From: Ophryocystis elektroscirrha
Lineage: Eukaryota > Apicomplexa > Conoidasida > Neogregarinorida > Ophryocystidae
Length of the DNA: 64,000 nt
Reading direction: 5' to 3'
Assembly: GCA_030141585.1 (NCBI GenBank)
Contig: JAQIFP010000042.1
Coordinates: 23,108 to 87,107 of the forward strand
In this document: positions 39,777-52,173 of the stretch, in pieces
Layout of the letters: each line of letters opens with the position of its first letter
Position numbering within the stretch: the stretch's first letter is position 1
The notes under the pieces: model-generated
What the model was told of the DNA's origin: nothing
The model's input: only the letters and a program-made list of their open reading frames with translations
Database searches by the model: none
Made by a program: the position numbers and the translations under genes

Positions 39777-40162
39777 TTAGTAAAGATTTATATATAATTA
39801 ATTATTATTGTTGATAATAATTAGTATAAATAACTTCTTATAATATTACATAATATATGTATGCGTGATATACTTACTTTAAATATCAAATAAGAGACCT
39901 TAACGAGTTTTTTCACTAATTTCAAGCTGAAAAAAATTAAGAGCCCTTACAGAGTTCAAGATTAAAACAAGATAACTTTTGTCGTGACCAAAAATTGCAT
40001 ACCATCTATATATATATATATATATATATACTATTATAAAATATGCTATGTTATACAATACATAATAAAGTATCTAGTAAATACTAAAATGATTACACAT
40101 ATAAACTTGAGCCGTTTATTTGCAATAACTGATCTTAATGAATTGATTTGTTTATTTCTCAT
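38579..40162. other. Intergenic AT-rich region
   Basis: About 1.6 kb lies upstream of the PHD gene start and downstream of the 269-residue gene, both on the minus strand. It should hold the PHD gene promoter. It contains TA microsatellites (39666-39690, 39744-39772, 40007-40030). Short ORFs here have repeat-like or biased composition and I do not support any as genes. Confidence 0.5.
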
Positions 40163-41361
40163 CTAAACAAAGGATACATTTAACTTATATGCCTTTACCA
40201 AATCTAAAATGCTTTTTAAGTCTGGAACTTTATTATAAGCTTCCCATACAACCCAACTTATAGGCGAAGGACTTTGATTGCTGTCAGCCCAATTTTTTCC
40301 ATAGCGTGAAATCATTTCAGACTCAATAATATTAAATAATTCACAGGCTAATAATTGGAGGACTTTTACAGTAATTTGGACAACGTTGTGCTCTGAAACT
40401 GTCATGAACCCATCAAACTTCCAATAATTAGTCTGCAAGTGTATTTTACAAAGTATGGAATTTACTTTATTCGAAAATGTCGGAGAAATGTTAATTTTTG
40501 CAGTCAAAGAACTAAGATCACGTGAAGCTTTGATCCAACTTATTGTACTTGTTCTAAACAAAACATTTTTTAAGCTGGACATGTGAATAAAATTACACGT
40601 AAATCTACCACTAATAAATAAAAGAAAAAACGCACAGTCACATATTTGCATTACGTGTTCAGAATTATTGGTTCATAGAAAGCCCATGTTTTGATAAAGA
40701 CTTCTTCCCCTAATTGCCACTTCAATTGTAAAGGAGACTTCAAATAAATATTTGACTTATAATTCCAGCAATAAACTAATATTTACGGTATACAAAAATT
40801 ATCGTACTTATAAAACATTGTATATACTTCAAAGTTAAACTATTACAGAAGTAACGCTTAACGTTATGTATTTCGTAATTTTCCAGGCCTTCAACTAAAT
40901 TACAAAACATACAAAGTAAATACCGTACTTAATTTTTTTTTTCTCAAATATTCAATAAATAAATCTTTCACCGATACAGTACTTGCTTGAATGCTTAAGA
41001 CTTTAACGTCAATTAACTCTATTTTAGGCAACTCGTGCGCGTGTCTTAGGATTAATTTTATCTCACTTTTTATTCCATAATATATTTCTCTATTGTATAT
41101 ATATAGCAAAAGTCAATATCAGTACTTTTCTATATAAAATAAGTTTCTTGATTCAAAGTCAATAAAATTTTTGTTACTCTCAAATAAATGGTGCAAGTTT
41201 ATGTGTATATTCATATGCTTGGCACTGTGTAGTACATCAAATATAGTAATATTCAAATAAACTTACGGCTCCAGATTGATCATGTACTCCAATAATATCT
41301 TCACATTTTTTAAAAGATGATGACTATGTAAAGCTAGCTCTGACAAACATCCAGGATACAT
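40163..41361 (-). CDS. Uncharacterised protein, 4 exons, 269 aa
   Basis: I do not recognise this protein. Exons in transcript order are 41361-41267, 41089-40924, 40755-40655 and 40610-40163. They total 810 nt in one frame with GT-AG borders, and the 40611-40654 intron is 44 nt. The product starts MYPGCLSELALHSHHLLKN and ends with DLVKAYKLNVSFV. It looks like a folded mixed alpha/beta protein (SPLQLKWQLGEEVFIKTWAF; LLACELFNIIESEM) with no transmembrane segment, signal peptide or known catalytic motif that I can name. The ATG at 41361 is preceded by an in-frame stop (TGA near 41399), but a possible acceptor just before codon GAC (about 41376) would allow upstream exons such as those at 41878-42250. 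Function unknown. Confidence 0.6.
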
Positions 41362-41578
41362 TGTAGTCTCTAGGTCCTTAATAGTATACGTATACAAATT
41401 ATTTCATCCTTACCTTATTAACTGTTATTTTATGTTTATATATATTTGCAATGTATTTGTTTTTTAAACAAAATGTATTTCTAATAGGGTTTTATTTTAA
41501 ATCTATTCATAAACTAATTTACTTCTTATAAAAGACAATACTTACAAAAAATGCTCAATTAAATAAAAAAAAATAAAA

Positions 41579-41579
<1 letters not shown>

Positions 41580-41615
<36 letters not shown>

Positions 41616-41765
41616 GTTATTTATATATTAATATTATAATATATTAATATAGTTATATATATATATATATATATATATACTGTTATATATATATATATAT
41701 ATTCATATATAAATATTTATATACTTTTAATAGATTAATATATATATTTATATATATATATAAAT
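41580..41765. repeat. TA microsatellite cluster
   Basis: Several pure (TA)n runs are separated by atta/tgtt interruptions, between the 269-aa gene and the possible exons at 41878-42250. Confidence 0.93.
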
Positions 41766-41877
41766 AGACATATTGATTAAGACATAATAATATATATTAT
41801 TAATAAATATGTCAACATATACGGAACATACTGTAGCATAAAATAAAAACTTAGTATATAATAGAATTTTTTATTGA

Positions 41878-42250
41878 TTACTTGGTTAAGTTCAATATAC
41901 GCAAGTATAAAGTATTTGAAAGCTCGTTAAAAGGCTTTTTCCATGTATCCAAGAAAGGAAGACTGATGAAATCGAGTGAACAATTAGCCTGTTTCAAAAA
42001 TTGTATTGTGAAAGGTAAATTGTAGGTAGTCAAGGTTTCCCATTGTTTTTTGCTAAGCGTGAGACATTCTAAAGATGAAATTAGAAAGCTTAAGGGTTGG
42101 TTCACCTGATATTACATTTTTCGTTTCTATCTTTTCTTTAATAAGAAGGTCCGTACTCTATAATTTATTTTAGTTCAAACTTTTGTGAACCATTTCAGTT
42201 TCTTGGAGGCGCTCAAGCTTGATGTACTTGTTAAAAGCTTCATTAGCATG
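41878..42250 (-). CDS. Possible exons of an uncharacterised gene, perhaps the 5' part of the 269-aa gene
   Basis: On the minus strand an ATG at about 42250 opens MLMKLLTSTSSLSASKK. After a possible 75-nt intron it can join the frame that runs from 42105 (VNQPLSFLISSLECL...). This frame has a balanced, protein-like composition (FISLPFLDTWKKPFNELSNTLYLRIL) and ends at a GTAATC donor or TAA near 41878. I could not join it in phase to the exon at about 41376, so it is either a separate small gene or is linked through an exon I did not find. Confidence 0.3.
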
Positions 42251-43557
42251 AAAATAAATCTTTTTCCTAAGAATTATATTTATCAAGTAAATTTTTATAT
42301 TAAGTTCTTATTGGAAAAAGTAGACAATATATATATATATATATATATATATCATCTCACCTTGTTTGTATGTTTCCATTAATTGTCAAAATTATTTGCA
42401 ATTGAAGCTCACAGTTATTTAGAATAGTGGAGTAAATTATTTGGAAGACCGCCTTTCTGACGCATAAAAAACGCAGAATGGTCGTTGAATAATCACGTAA
42501 AGGCACTAAGCAATCAATAAAACCAAAACAGTTCTCTTACAAAGAACGCTAGGTACATTTAGTGCTAATATATTGATAGCACATTGGTGACTTAGAAAAA
42601 AATGTAATCTAATAAAATATATAAATCAAGAAAAACCGTACAAAAAAAAAACAGTTGACTAGTGCACATAAATTCAGCAATTTTATTTAATTTTTTACAC
42701 TATAAACTTCCATTCATACAGACTATAATACATTTACACTTATTAATTGATATATGGCATCTTTATATCCTATTCAAAAAATTATTATGTAATAAACTTA
42801 ATATATATATATATATATACATATATACAAGATTTATTGTAATAATTATATTTATATTTTTATCAAACTTTGATATATTATTGATAACATCACATATAAT
42901 AAACACATATAATATTGTTTGTAATAGCACTAATTAATAAATTATGTTACTACAATCAATATTGCAGATACAAACATATCTTTGACTAGTAGTTTGTGAA
43001 TTTTTCCATAGTACAATATGATAAATATAATAATGATGTAAACGGTAAAATAACAATATAGTCTGAATAATCAAAATATTGTGAATTGCTTATTAGAATG
43101 CGTTAATAAGATCATAAAAGATTTACAGATTTATATAGTACATATACATATAATACAAACTAAAAAAAAAAAAAAAAAAGAAAAAAATGTACGTGCAACA
43201 AAAATATGAAAATATAACAACATGCAGGAGCTATAAAACGTATACTAATTATAAGATATATAAACAAAATACAGATTTAACTTCATATAAGCTATTCTAA
43301 GTAAATACTAATGACATAGTCGAAATTATAACTTCGTGAAAAACACTTTTGTCTATAAAACAATTTACTCTTTATACTGTAATATACGGACGTTGTAGAA
43401 TTAGACAAAGTAATGACATGTTGCATCCAAATTCACGATAGCTTGACGGCACGCACAATAATGTTTTTTTTTTTTATTTTTAATTTTTTCAATATTGTTA
43501 GATTTTTTTAATTTAAATTTTCCGAAAGTAAATTTCTTACTTACTATGTATGTATAA
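42251..43557. other. Intergenic AT-rich region upstream of the coiled-coil protein gene
   Basis: About 1.3 kb lies between a minus-strand exon and a plus-strand start, so it is probably a divergent promoter region. TA repeats (42330-42354, 42802-42820) and A runs (about 43165-43190) are present. I find no supported gene or RNA. Confidence 0.45.
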
Positions 43558-46500
43558 ATGGTTTGGAAATGTGCAGAAAAAAGAACTCCTTCAACCAATT
43601 CTAGCCCAATTACGGTTCCAGCTACAACAGAAGCTTTATTCTCGAATCAATACTTTGAAACGCCTAAAGCAAGAGCCGCTTCTTTATGTTGCTCAAATTA
43701 TAGACATAAACAGGACGTGTACAAATTGAACAAATATCATAAGGGTAATATAAATTTTATGTTGCTTATTTTTTACTGAAAATGAGCTATTTGTATAAAT
43801 TTATTTCATGTGCGATTACATAACATAATTTCATTTTTAATCGTATCAGTTAGTGAACAATTTTTGACACCCTTCTTTTTTTTTTGTTAAAAATGAATAA
43901 TATTTTAAGTTTAACATATGTTTGATGTTTGTACATAAATTATATAAATGCCTATTTTATTTAACTTTACAAAACAAATATAAACCTATAAAAAACGTTG
44001 GCTAATATGAATTAATCAATAAATATGTATAAAAAAAAAAAAAACTTATCGTAAACTGCTGTTCATTGTCTATGTTTAACCATAAAAACTAATATTACTT
44101 CATAAACAGTTATATAGTCATTGACATATACACGTGAATTCATGATATTACTATTAGTCTATTGCATAAATCATTTAGATCAGACTATTTATATTCATAT
44201 ATATATGGGTATATATATATGAATATATATATGCGTAACTATATATATATATATATATGTATATATATACATATAGTTATACATATATATGTATATTATA
44301 TATATGTATATTCAAGCTCTAATAACTGTCTTATATAATTTGACTTTAGAATATAATTTTTTGAATGTTGAATAAATAAAAGTATGCAGCTAATCCTGTA
44401 TGGGAGAAAATTACAGATTTTACTCCTCCTCCTATAGATTATCAGACGTTAGGATATTCTACAGCAGAAAAATTATTGTATTCAAATAAATACCGCAAGT
44501 CCGAAAAATCAAATAAAATATGTCAACCAAAGTTTAAGAAGTATTTAAATGATGGAATTTGTATGGAGCAATATAAAATAATATCTCCAAGTTCGTCAAA
44601 TTCAGATTTAAAACATTTAAAGTATTACAAAGTATGTAAAGCATTTGAACCGCTATTAAATAAAGATAAAGCACCCTCAACTGTGATAAAGAAATTTGAA
44701 GATGTAAATCCAGGAGATGTTTTGTTAAAGTTAAACTATCAAGACTTGATGGTACCAGAAAAGAAAGATAATGACGACCAAACCCATTTAAGTGTATTAA
44801 ACAGAAAAGGTATGGAAGCATCTAACATGTGCGTAAATAATAAATTATTAGAACATCTTCAAGCTTCAGTTTCTCCATTGATTACTCATGGTACAGCTTA
44901 CGTAACACCTCATCATGCAAAACAAAACGAAGCGACGTCAAATATCGCAAAAATTAAAGAGAAATGGACTAAAAATGTAGTCAAAGTTTTAGCGAATTTT
45001 AGTCCATCAAAGAACATAGTACAATCTAATAATGAACCTAGAAAATTTGTTGTGTCAAAAAAGCATTCTCTTGATATTTTCGAAAAACCGCCGGAAAAGT
45101 CATACTCGGAATTTAGGACAAATTTAGATACAAATGATGAATTGGAGAACCCATTAAAACGCTCTATCCTTAAACCACAACCTGTGGGATCTGAAAAATC
45201 CATAATTGCCGCTTTTAAGGAAGAACAGAAAGAAAAGACTAGTATCTTGAAAAACAATAAAACCCCTGATTTCGTAGGTGCAGCTTTAGACGTTTCTAAC
45301 TCAGCATCTATAAACAATTCTAAAAGTCTCTATGCTGATTTTGATGCTCCTGAAAAACCACAAGAAAACATTACTCAGCCAGGTATAGAAAACACTTTTG
45401 AAAACGTTAATGAATATTATTCTGACATCCCAGAAGCCACAGAAAATATTTCTGATGCTAATGGCCATGATAATATGAAACAATTATTTGAAAGTCTCAA
45501 CAATTCACATATATATCCAACAGACTCTGTAAAATTAAATACATCGTACGAAGACATTAGCGATCCGCACTCGAGAAATGAAGTCAATACAGCTCCGGAT
45601 TCTTCTCAATTTAATTATTCCTCTTTCACTGAAGAAAGAATTAAAGACTCCATATATCTTCAAGATAAACAACCTGTCAGACCTCAAAATAAATGTAATA
45701 ATTAATATATTTAACACGCTTAAATAATTAAATTACAAATAAATAACAAATAGTATACACTCATAAATATATATATATATTTATACCCATATATGTATAC
45801 TTATATATACATACCCATATATATATACTTATATATATATACCCATATACATATACTTGTATATATATACCTATATATTTATATACTGTCTACATATATA
45901 AAAGTTACGGTTATTTATATATATATTTGCATATTTGCGTATATAAATCAGTATTCTTACACAGTTAAATAAATCTGATTGTACTTATACATGAATATAT
46001 ATATAAATAATAAGGTGGTTTTGTCAACTAAATTTTTGTATTATTGAAGGCTACAAATGTAAACTTATTTGCATCGAAAATGAAAATCCTTTTAAAGAAT
46101 ACACTCCAAAAAAGAAGAAGTCAGATTTCGAAAAACTATTACAATTACCAATAAAAAGGCTTCAAAGGTCAATGACCTCACCCGATCTTGTAAATTCCGA
46201 GAGTTACGGTAAAGATTTTAATATATTGTGCATTACTGCACAGGACTCGATTATGATATACATCCGCTCACCAAAGAACTTTTATATTATAGCACACTTA
46301 CCACCAAATTACTGTGTTCATTTGTTCAGCAAAATGTTAATACAGATAAAAATTCAGTTAATCTTGATTTTAGAGTCAGAGAATTAAATGCTAACAAACT
46401 GCAAAATATGAGTATAGTTCAGTGCGTTGGTCAGTGTTTGTGTGCATTAAATGGTTACTAAGTAGATTTTAATATTGATCCAACGAGGACTAGTTCTTAT

Positions 46501-46827
46501 AGCGATTTTGCCGAAGTATTCTCAGTTAAAGTAATTAATACACGCATGGACATAATTCTATTCTATAGAGAGATTATACCCGTTTAATGAAGGAATGTGA
46601 CTCTTTACGTGTTCAGCTGCTGAAAGCTCAAGTAAATATTAACATACGCTGTTGATTAAATATTATACTCTAAAACTTTATTAATTAAATAAGAAAATTG
46701 AAACTGTTTTTATATATCCACACAATTAATACAATCAATATTGTATATATATACAGATATATATTGTTATTCATAATAACTCTAATAAATTTATATTTTC
46801 CTTTTTTCGGAATACTTAAATACTAAA

Positions 46828-46866
<39 letters not shown>

Positions 46867-47625
46867 GTTGAAGTATGAAATTGCATATTAATGTGTATAA
46901 TAAAATTACTGGAGTAATTTCTATTATTGAGCAAATTGTGTAATGAATGAAATTATTATTCTTTCGCACAAAAAAATAAATAGCTAATTGTCACAACAGT
47001 CAGATATTGATCGTTATCGTTCTCGCTGTGCTGTTTATAAATCAGCCAATAATCAACTTGTAGGTGCCATATTTAATAAGTGTATTATAGTTTTCTATTT
47101 TAAAAATTGTTTTGCGAACTTCTGGATACCATCCACACTTTATCAACGATTTTTTGAAGCAACTTGAGTAATAAAACTTTTAGATCTAAAAATATTATTT
47201 ATAATGCAACTAGCTGTTATGTAGGATTTGTATATAGCACATAAAATATCAGAAATTAAACTTTTGTATTTTCATCTTAAATAACACAAATGTCATTGCG
47301 CCTGTATACTATATAAGAACATAATTTACACAATATATTGTTTAGTATAAATGCTGACATGATAAAATTCTTTTACAAGCAAATAATTCATGAATTACAT
47401 GTCGTACATATTATTTTTTAGTTTTCCAACATATATAGTACAAAACCCACAGAATGCATGTGCATATATAAAATAGTGTATTTTTCATTAAGAATAAATT
47501 TGAATAAAAACCTGAAATTCATTGCTTGATAATTATTGACATTATAAAGAATTAAATTAGTTAACTGTTACACTATTCAAAATATAAAGTAAGTTAATAT
47601 TATTATTTAAATAATCAACATGTTT

Positions 47626-47680
<55 letters not shown>

Positions 47681-49502
47681 CATATATATATATACATACA
47701 TATAATTATTTATGCATATAAGTATATATAAATATATATATACATATATATCTAGTAATTACACAGAATGGAAAGTGATAATATTATAATGTTATTTATA
47801 AAACAAGTAGCATATTTTAATTATATGTTAAATTGTCAGAAATTTGCAACTGCCAAGTCATAGAAGCTCCGAATATTTGAGCAATAGAGACTCTCCAACA
47901 AAAGCTTTATTATCGGTTTTAGCAGCAGCTAATAATTCCCAAAAGCGGCAAAGTAGTAATTCAAATGATTTCCCAACTTCCTGTTCTCATTGTAAATCAT
48001 ATAATAACTCGAAGTTTTCTATAAGCGGTTCAACCAATGCTGGACCCGAATTAATAACCACTTCCAAAAAAAATTATATATACAATGAAAATAAAAAAGC
48101 ACTTGAAAAAAAAACTTCAGAAATTCAGACGCATATTAAAAATTACTTGCAATATATAACAGATTGTTCAAATCAAGAAGACGGAATAAACAATTTAAGC
48201 AGAAATGAAAAAAAGTCTAAAAAAATTTCAAAACACGAAGAAAGGTATTCAATGTCCTCCAGAAGCGGTTCTGATTTGAATTCAAGAACTGACACTAGAA
48301 TATATGCTGTAAACCCAAATTATTATGAGTTTCAAAAACACATGAAAACTGAAGCGTCAATCCAGAAACAAAGTTCATCGGAATTTAATAGCGTCTCAAA
48401 TGATACGGATGAAAAAAGTAAAAGAGACAATAATATTAATTGTGTCATGGAGTATAATCAGCTCCCTTCCATTATTAATAACGAATTAGAAAATAGTTCT
48501 CTGGAAGACCAAAAAATTGGAAGCGCATATGAAGCGAATACTTTTCAAAATGTTCACACAAACTCGAATAGTATAAAAGATTTGAATACCTTCAGTCAGC
48601 TACAATCCGCAGCATTGAATCAATATTCAGATTCATCAATAAAAGAGGACAATAAGTCGGTAGACGAACTGTACCAGCCAAATAATACGTCAGAATTGCA
48701 TAGAGATATTTCGACTATCAACGCTACATCTACTTCATTCAAGTCCAATACATCCTCAAGTACACTAATAAATAATTCTGTGCCAATATTAAATGATGAC
48801 AATGAAGACGATTTGTACTCTAGTTTTGCTCCAAATAATAACCAGCCCATTGAAGAATTTGATGAATTAAATAAAGTAAATCAGCTATTAAATCTCCAAG
48901 CTAATGAAAATATGTTTTATAATCCAAAACCTATGTCTTCGAGTATATCTAGCTATGAAAAGTCATTAACTTCCTCCAGTCAACCTATCAATAAGAACCG
49001 GCTCAAAATAAGTAAACGAACGGAATCAAAACTTCTATCGTCCCAAAGTCTTGATGCTTCTCAAAATAAATTGTCCCAAAAAAGCTCTAATTTAAGTCAA
49101 TTCTTAAGTAAAAAATCCTCATTTAACAGTAAATCCGAGTCTAAGGAAGACACTATATTGAATGTCCACGAGGAACTTAATGAAAGCTTTACATCTGAAA
49201 CTTTAGAGGAAGAGAAACCTTTTATTACGCTCGAAAGAGCCAATACTTTTTTGTTAAACAGATCCAACTCAAAACAAAAACTTCCAAGTAATAAATCAGA
49301 TTCTCGGCTTCTCAGAAAAGACTCGAATGATTATATACACTACGCATCTGATAACAATATTACATATAAATCAACTGCAAAAATGTCATCTAGTAGCACA
49401 ACAAAAAGACCCGATGCTGTGCCACCCTTAAGTTTGGGAAACGTTGGATATGGAACATGGTTATCGGGCAATCAAACACATGGTGAAACATATCAAACAT
49501 GA
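43558..49502 (+). CDS. Disordered / coiled-coil protein of unknown function (8 exons, 1,236 aa)
   Basis: I do not recognise this protein. Exons are 43558-43744, 44390-45694, 46050-46208, 46244-46429, 46463-46530, 46569-46631, 47000-47079 and 47840-49502. They total 3,711 nt in one frame. The N-terminal third is a charged, low-complexity region. The central short exons encode the most structured part: [31 protein letters not shown], then a heptad-like stretch ([20 protein letters not shown]) that predicts a coiled coil. The last exon encodes about 550 residues rich in Ser, Asn, Lys and Glu with repeated SQxLxxS phrases, ending [16 protein letters not shown]. The layout (disordered ends, short coiled coil) resembles cytoskeletal or centrosomal scaffolds in general form only. 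Three introns of 33-38 nt separate the middle exons. The join between exons 7 and 8 relies on a GTGTAT donor and is the weakest link. Confidence 0.65.
47629..47755. repeat. TA microsatellite in the last intron of the 1,236-aa protein gene
   Basis: A pure (TA)n run at about 47629-47675 is followed by degenerate tatatacata units. Confidence 0.93.
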
Positions 49503-49906
49503 TCAGCCATTTTCTTTTTTTTTTTTATAGTAAATTAATTTTTTTTTATCGTTTATAAATTGCTATGTGAAAACTTCGATTATATAATGTTTTCTATTGA
49601 AATGAACATTAGATTGTTTATTGAAAAGTATTTTTTTTTTTATTTGTAACTACCAAGTGAATACTTTATGTATAACTGTAATTTTTTTTTGATATATATC
49701 ATATAACTTTTTTTTTTTACAAATATATAAAAATATACATTATTTTATACAAAAAAACAAAAATATGTAAATCTAATAATTAAATATTTAAAAATATATT
49801 TATATGAAAGAAAGCCTAAGAACTTTATACTATAATATATATTAAATTAGTTATATTTAATTAAACTTGTAGAAAGGTAACAGCATTTTTTCCAAACCTG
49901 AAGAAA
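49503..49906. other. Intergenic AT-rich spacer
   Basis: About 400 bp with T and A homopolymers lies between two plus-strand genes. It must hold the upstream gene's 3' end and the CZIB-like gene promoter. I see no further signal. Confidence 0.5.
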
Positions 49907-50386
49907 ATGGTGAAATACTTGTTCAAATTTCAGGCCAGTTTAGAGTGTGTAGATAAAATTGAATTTGATTTAAAAGATGTAGAGTGGCTAATCAATATTG
50001 AGGATGCGCTAGGTGCAGAAACCAGAGAAAATGTAACTTTAAATTATAATAACGTAACTGAAATCCCTAATTCCCGTGGTACTGCAAACTTTATGATTCG
50101 GTGGAGTTCACATAACTTTGGCACACTGAATTTTTTAAAAACAAAAGATATATCAATTTATGACAACCAGAATAACGAACCTTCGGCTATTGCTAGCGTA
50201 GAATGTCGTTCTTTGGTACCCACACTGATAAATGATATTCGTAATGGTATTACAGTAGTCTCCAATAGTGGAACTAAATTCTCAAATGTTGATTTTTCCG
50301 AAAATGACTGGTGCGAGTACGATGAAAAGCTAAATAATTGCGTCCGTGTATATGATATACAATGGACGATACAAGTCACAAAATAA
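49907..50386 (+). CDS. CZIB/DUF866 (C1orf123-like) protein lacking the zinc-binding cysteines (single exon, 159 aa)
   Basis: The family (CXXC-motif-containing zinc-binding protein, UPF0587) is a small, widely conserved eukaryotic beta-sandwich protein; its cellular role is not well defined. Length (159 aa) and order match: an N-terminal KYLFKFQASLECVDKIEF strand, then VECRSLVPT, and the conserved C-terminal FSNVDFSENDWCEYDEKLN. The two CxxC pairs that hold zinc in typical members should lie near residues 30-37 and 60-75. Here they read NIEDALGAETREN and MIRWSSHNFGTL, with no cysteine. The gene is intronless. The start is the first ATG of the frame, in the context aagaaaATGGTG. The fold assignment rests on the C-terminal signature and overall length. 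Loss of zinc binding is inferred. Confidence 0.8.
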   Translation: MVKYLFKFQASLECVDKIEFDLKDVEWLINIEDALGAETRENVTLNYNNVTEIPNSRGTANFMIRWSSHNFGTLNFLKTKDISIYDNQNNEPSAIASVECRSLVPTLINDIRNGITVVSNSGTKFSNVDFSENDWCEYDEKLNNCVRVYDIQWTIQVTK

Positions 50387-50615
50387 TTTTTTTTTTTTCT
50401 TTTAATAAATTATATTTAAAAAAAAAATATCTGATTTATAACGTTTAATAAAAAATTTACTGCGTAAAATCATATAAATGTCAAAACTATGTAGGTTTGT
50501 AGTTATTTCAGTAAATTCGTACAAAAAAAAACTGATATCTTTAAAATGTATTCAAACTGTACATCATAAATTTATTTTTGAATAGTTTTATTCAACTGTT
50601 CAAATAAAATAATAA

Positions 50616-52154
50616 ATGCTTGTACTAATTTTACAAATTCTTATTTATATTGGGAATAATACGATTTTAAGTAGTAGAGGGGTCTGCACTGTTACAAGGC
50701 CGATACAAAATTGTGGCCTTAACGGGGATTGTATAACCATTAATTCAGCCAGCACTTGTTTATGTGATTCGGGTTTTGCAGCCACTGGAAGCTCAGTTGA
50801 AAGATGCCAACGTAACGCTATTTATATTTCTTAGTAGAATTGATCAATCAATTATGCAAATATTTATAATGTAATTATAAATCTGTGCTTATCTACTGAA
50901 TAAATACAGTAAAAAAATATATGTATATGTATATATATATGTTATATATATATGTTATATGTATAAGTTATATATATATGTTAGATATATATCTTATATA
51001 TATATGTTATATATAAATGTTATGTATATATATATATATATATATATCTATTATATATATAAGTTATATATATATGTTATATATATATAAGTTATATATA
51101 TATGTTATATATATATAAGTTATATATATATGTTATATATATATATGTTATAAAATATGAATTTATTGATAATTGATGGGTAGTAATTGAATATGTAATC
51201 AATTATGCTAAATTCTTGATAATTGATAAATATTTACATGTAGTATAAATATTATTTTACACATAATTTGTATATATACATAATTATATATAGTTTATAT
51301 AACTTTGTGTCAATTAATTAGTGGTTGATGTATGTCTTTCTCACACACTGTGTTTAAATGGAGGTATATGTCAATTCAATAATCTGTAAGAATTTATTAG
51401 AAAAATTTAGTATTTTAAGACCCTTAAATTATACTTGTCGCTGCCGTAGCGGGTTTGGTGGAAACAATTGCGAGAGTATATTTTGTTGTTTTACAATTGA
51501 GTAGGGTCGACATCTATATGCGATATACCAAATACTTGTTTAAACGGAGGAAAATGTATTCTTATGCCATCTAACCCAAATGGATTTATTTGCATATGCC
51601 CTGGAGGATATACAGGGGTTATTTGTGAAGGTAATTATCTTTGTCAAGCGTCTAGATAATACTTTTAAAACTATACTCTAATAACATGTTTATGCATTGC
51701 AATTTTAGTTATAATTCTATTATTGTGTCAATATTATTTTTATATCTAAGAAAAAAAAACCCCCGCCTTTATTTATTAGTGAATTTAAGTAAATAATTTT
51801 TATAAATATTTATGATTGTAATTTAATTATATGATTATAATTCTCATTTAACAAAAATTTAGCTTTGGATTAAACAGACTGAATATAACATATTGATAAT
51901 GTGTTATATTAAATGTATATTTACTAATGCTTGAGCATAATATATTGTTCTTGTTAGAAGTAAGAACTATCGGGATCGGCAGTGCTGGAGTTGCTTTGAG
52001 ACCAAGTAAATATTTCTACAAAATTACAGAATAAATAGTTTTATTAATTCTATGCTGGATAATATGGATCATATGTGCTTTTTCATTTTTGTATTTAGCG
52101 TTCAAAATGACTATTAGATGGTGGTTTAGTCGATTTCGGCCTGCCGTGACATAA
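50616..52154 (+). CDS. Secreted protein with three EGF-like domains (6 exons, 181 aa)
   Basis: The N-terminus MLVLILQILIYIGNNTILSS looks like a signal peptide. Three EGF-like modules follow, roughly one per exon block: CTVTRPIQNCGLNGDC...CLCDSGF, CLSHTLCLNGGIC...CRCRSGFGGNNC and CDIPNTCLNGGKC...CICPGGYTGVIC. Each carries the six-cysteine pattern. Exons are 50616-50811, 51322-51385, 51420-51475, 51505-51630, 51958-52005 and 52099-52154, giving 546 nt in one frame. The end is a short Gly/Ser/Ala segment (IGIGSAGVAL) and an Arg/Trp-rich tail (MTIRWWFSRFRPAVT). A full membrane span is not evident. Such small EGF proteins are typical of secretory adhesins in apicomplexans, but that role is inferred. 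An alternative last exon (about 51710-51750) would replace the tail with a short hydrophobic end (VIILLLCQYYFYI). The stop lies only 19 nt before the next ATG. Confidence 0.72.
50920..51152. repeat. TA-rich tandem repeat (gttatatatatat-type units) in intron 1 of the EGF gene
   Basis: Imperfect units alternating tatatatat with gttat/agttat fill most of the first half of the 510-nt intron. Confidence 0.9.
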
Positions 52155-52173
52155 AAACAGGTTTTTACACCTT

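Noticed and set aside
42460..42520. Possible small structured RNA (inverted pieces around gacgcataaaaaacgcagaa)
   Set aside because: Only a few base pairs can form. There are no tRNA boxes or other RNA hallmarks.
42662..42937. Plus-strand frame of 91 residues
   Set aside because: Composition is Ile/Tyr/Leu-rich and the frame runs through a TA microsatellite; no gene support.
44913..45317. Minus-strand frame of 134 residues in the 1,236-aa protein gene
   Set aside because: Phe/Ser-rich antisense shadow of the charged disordered exon.
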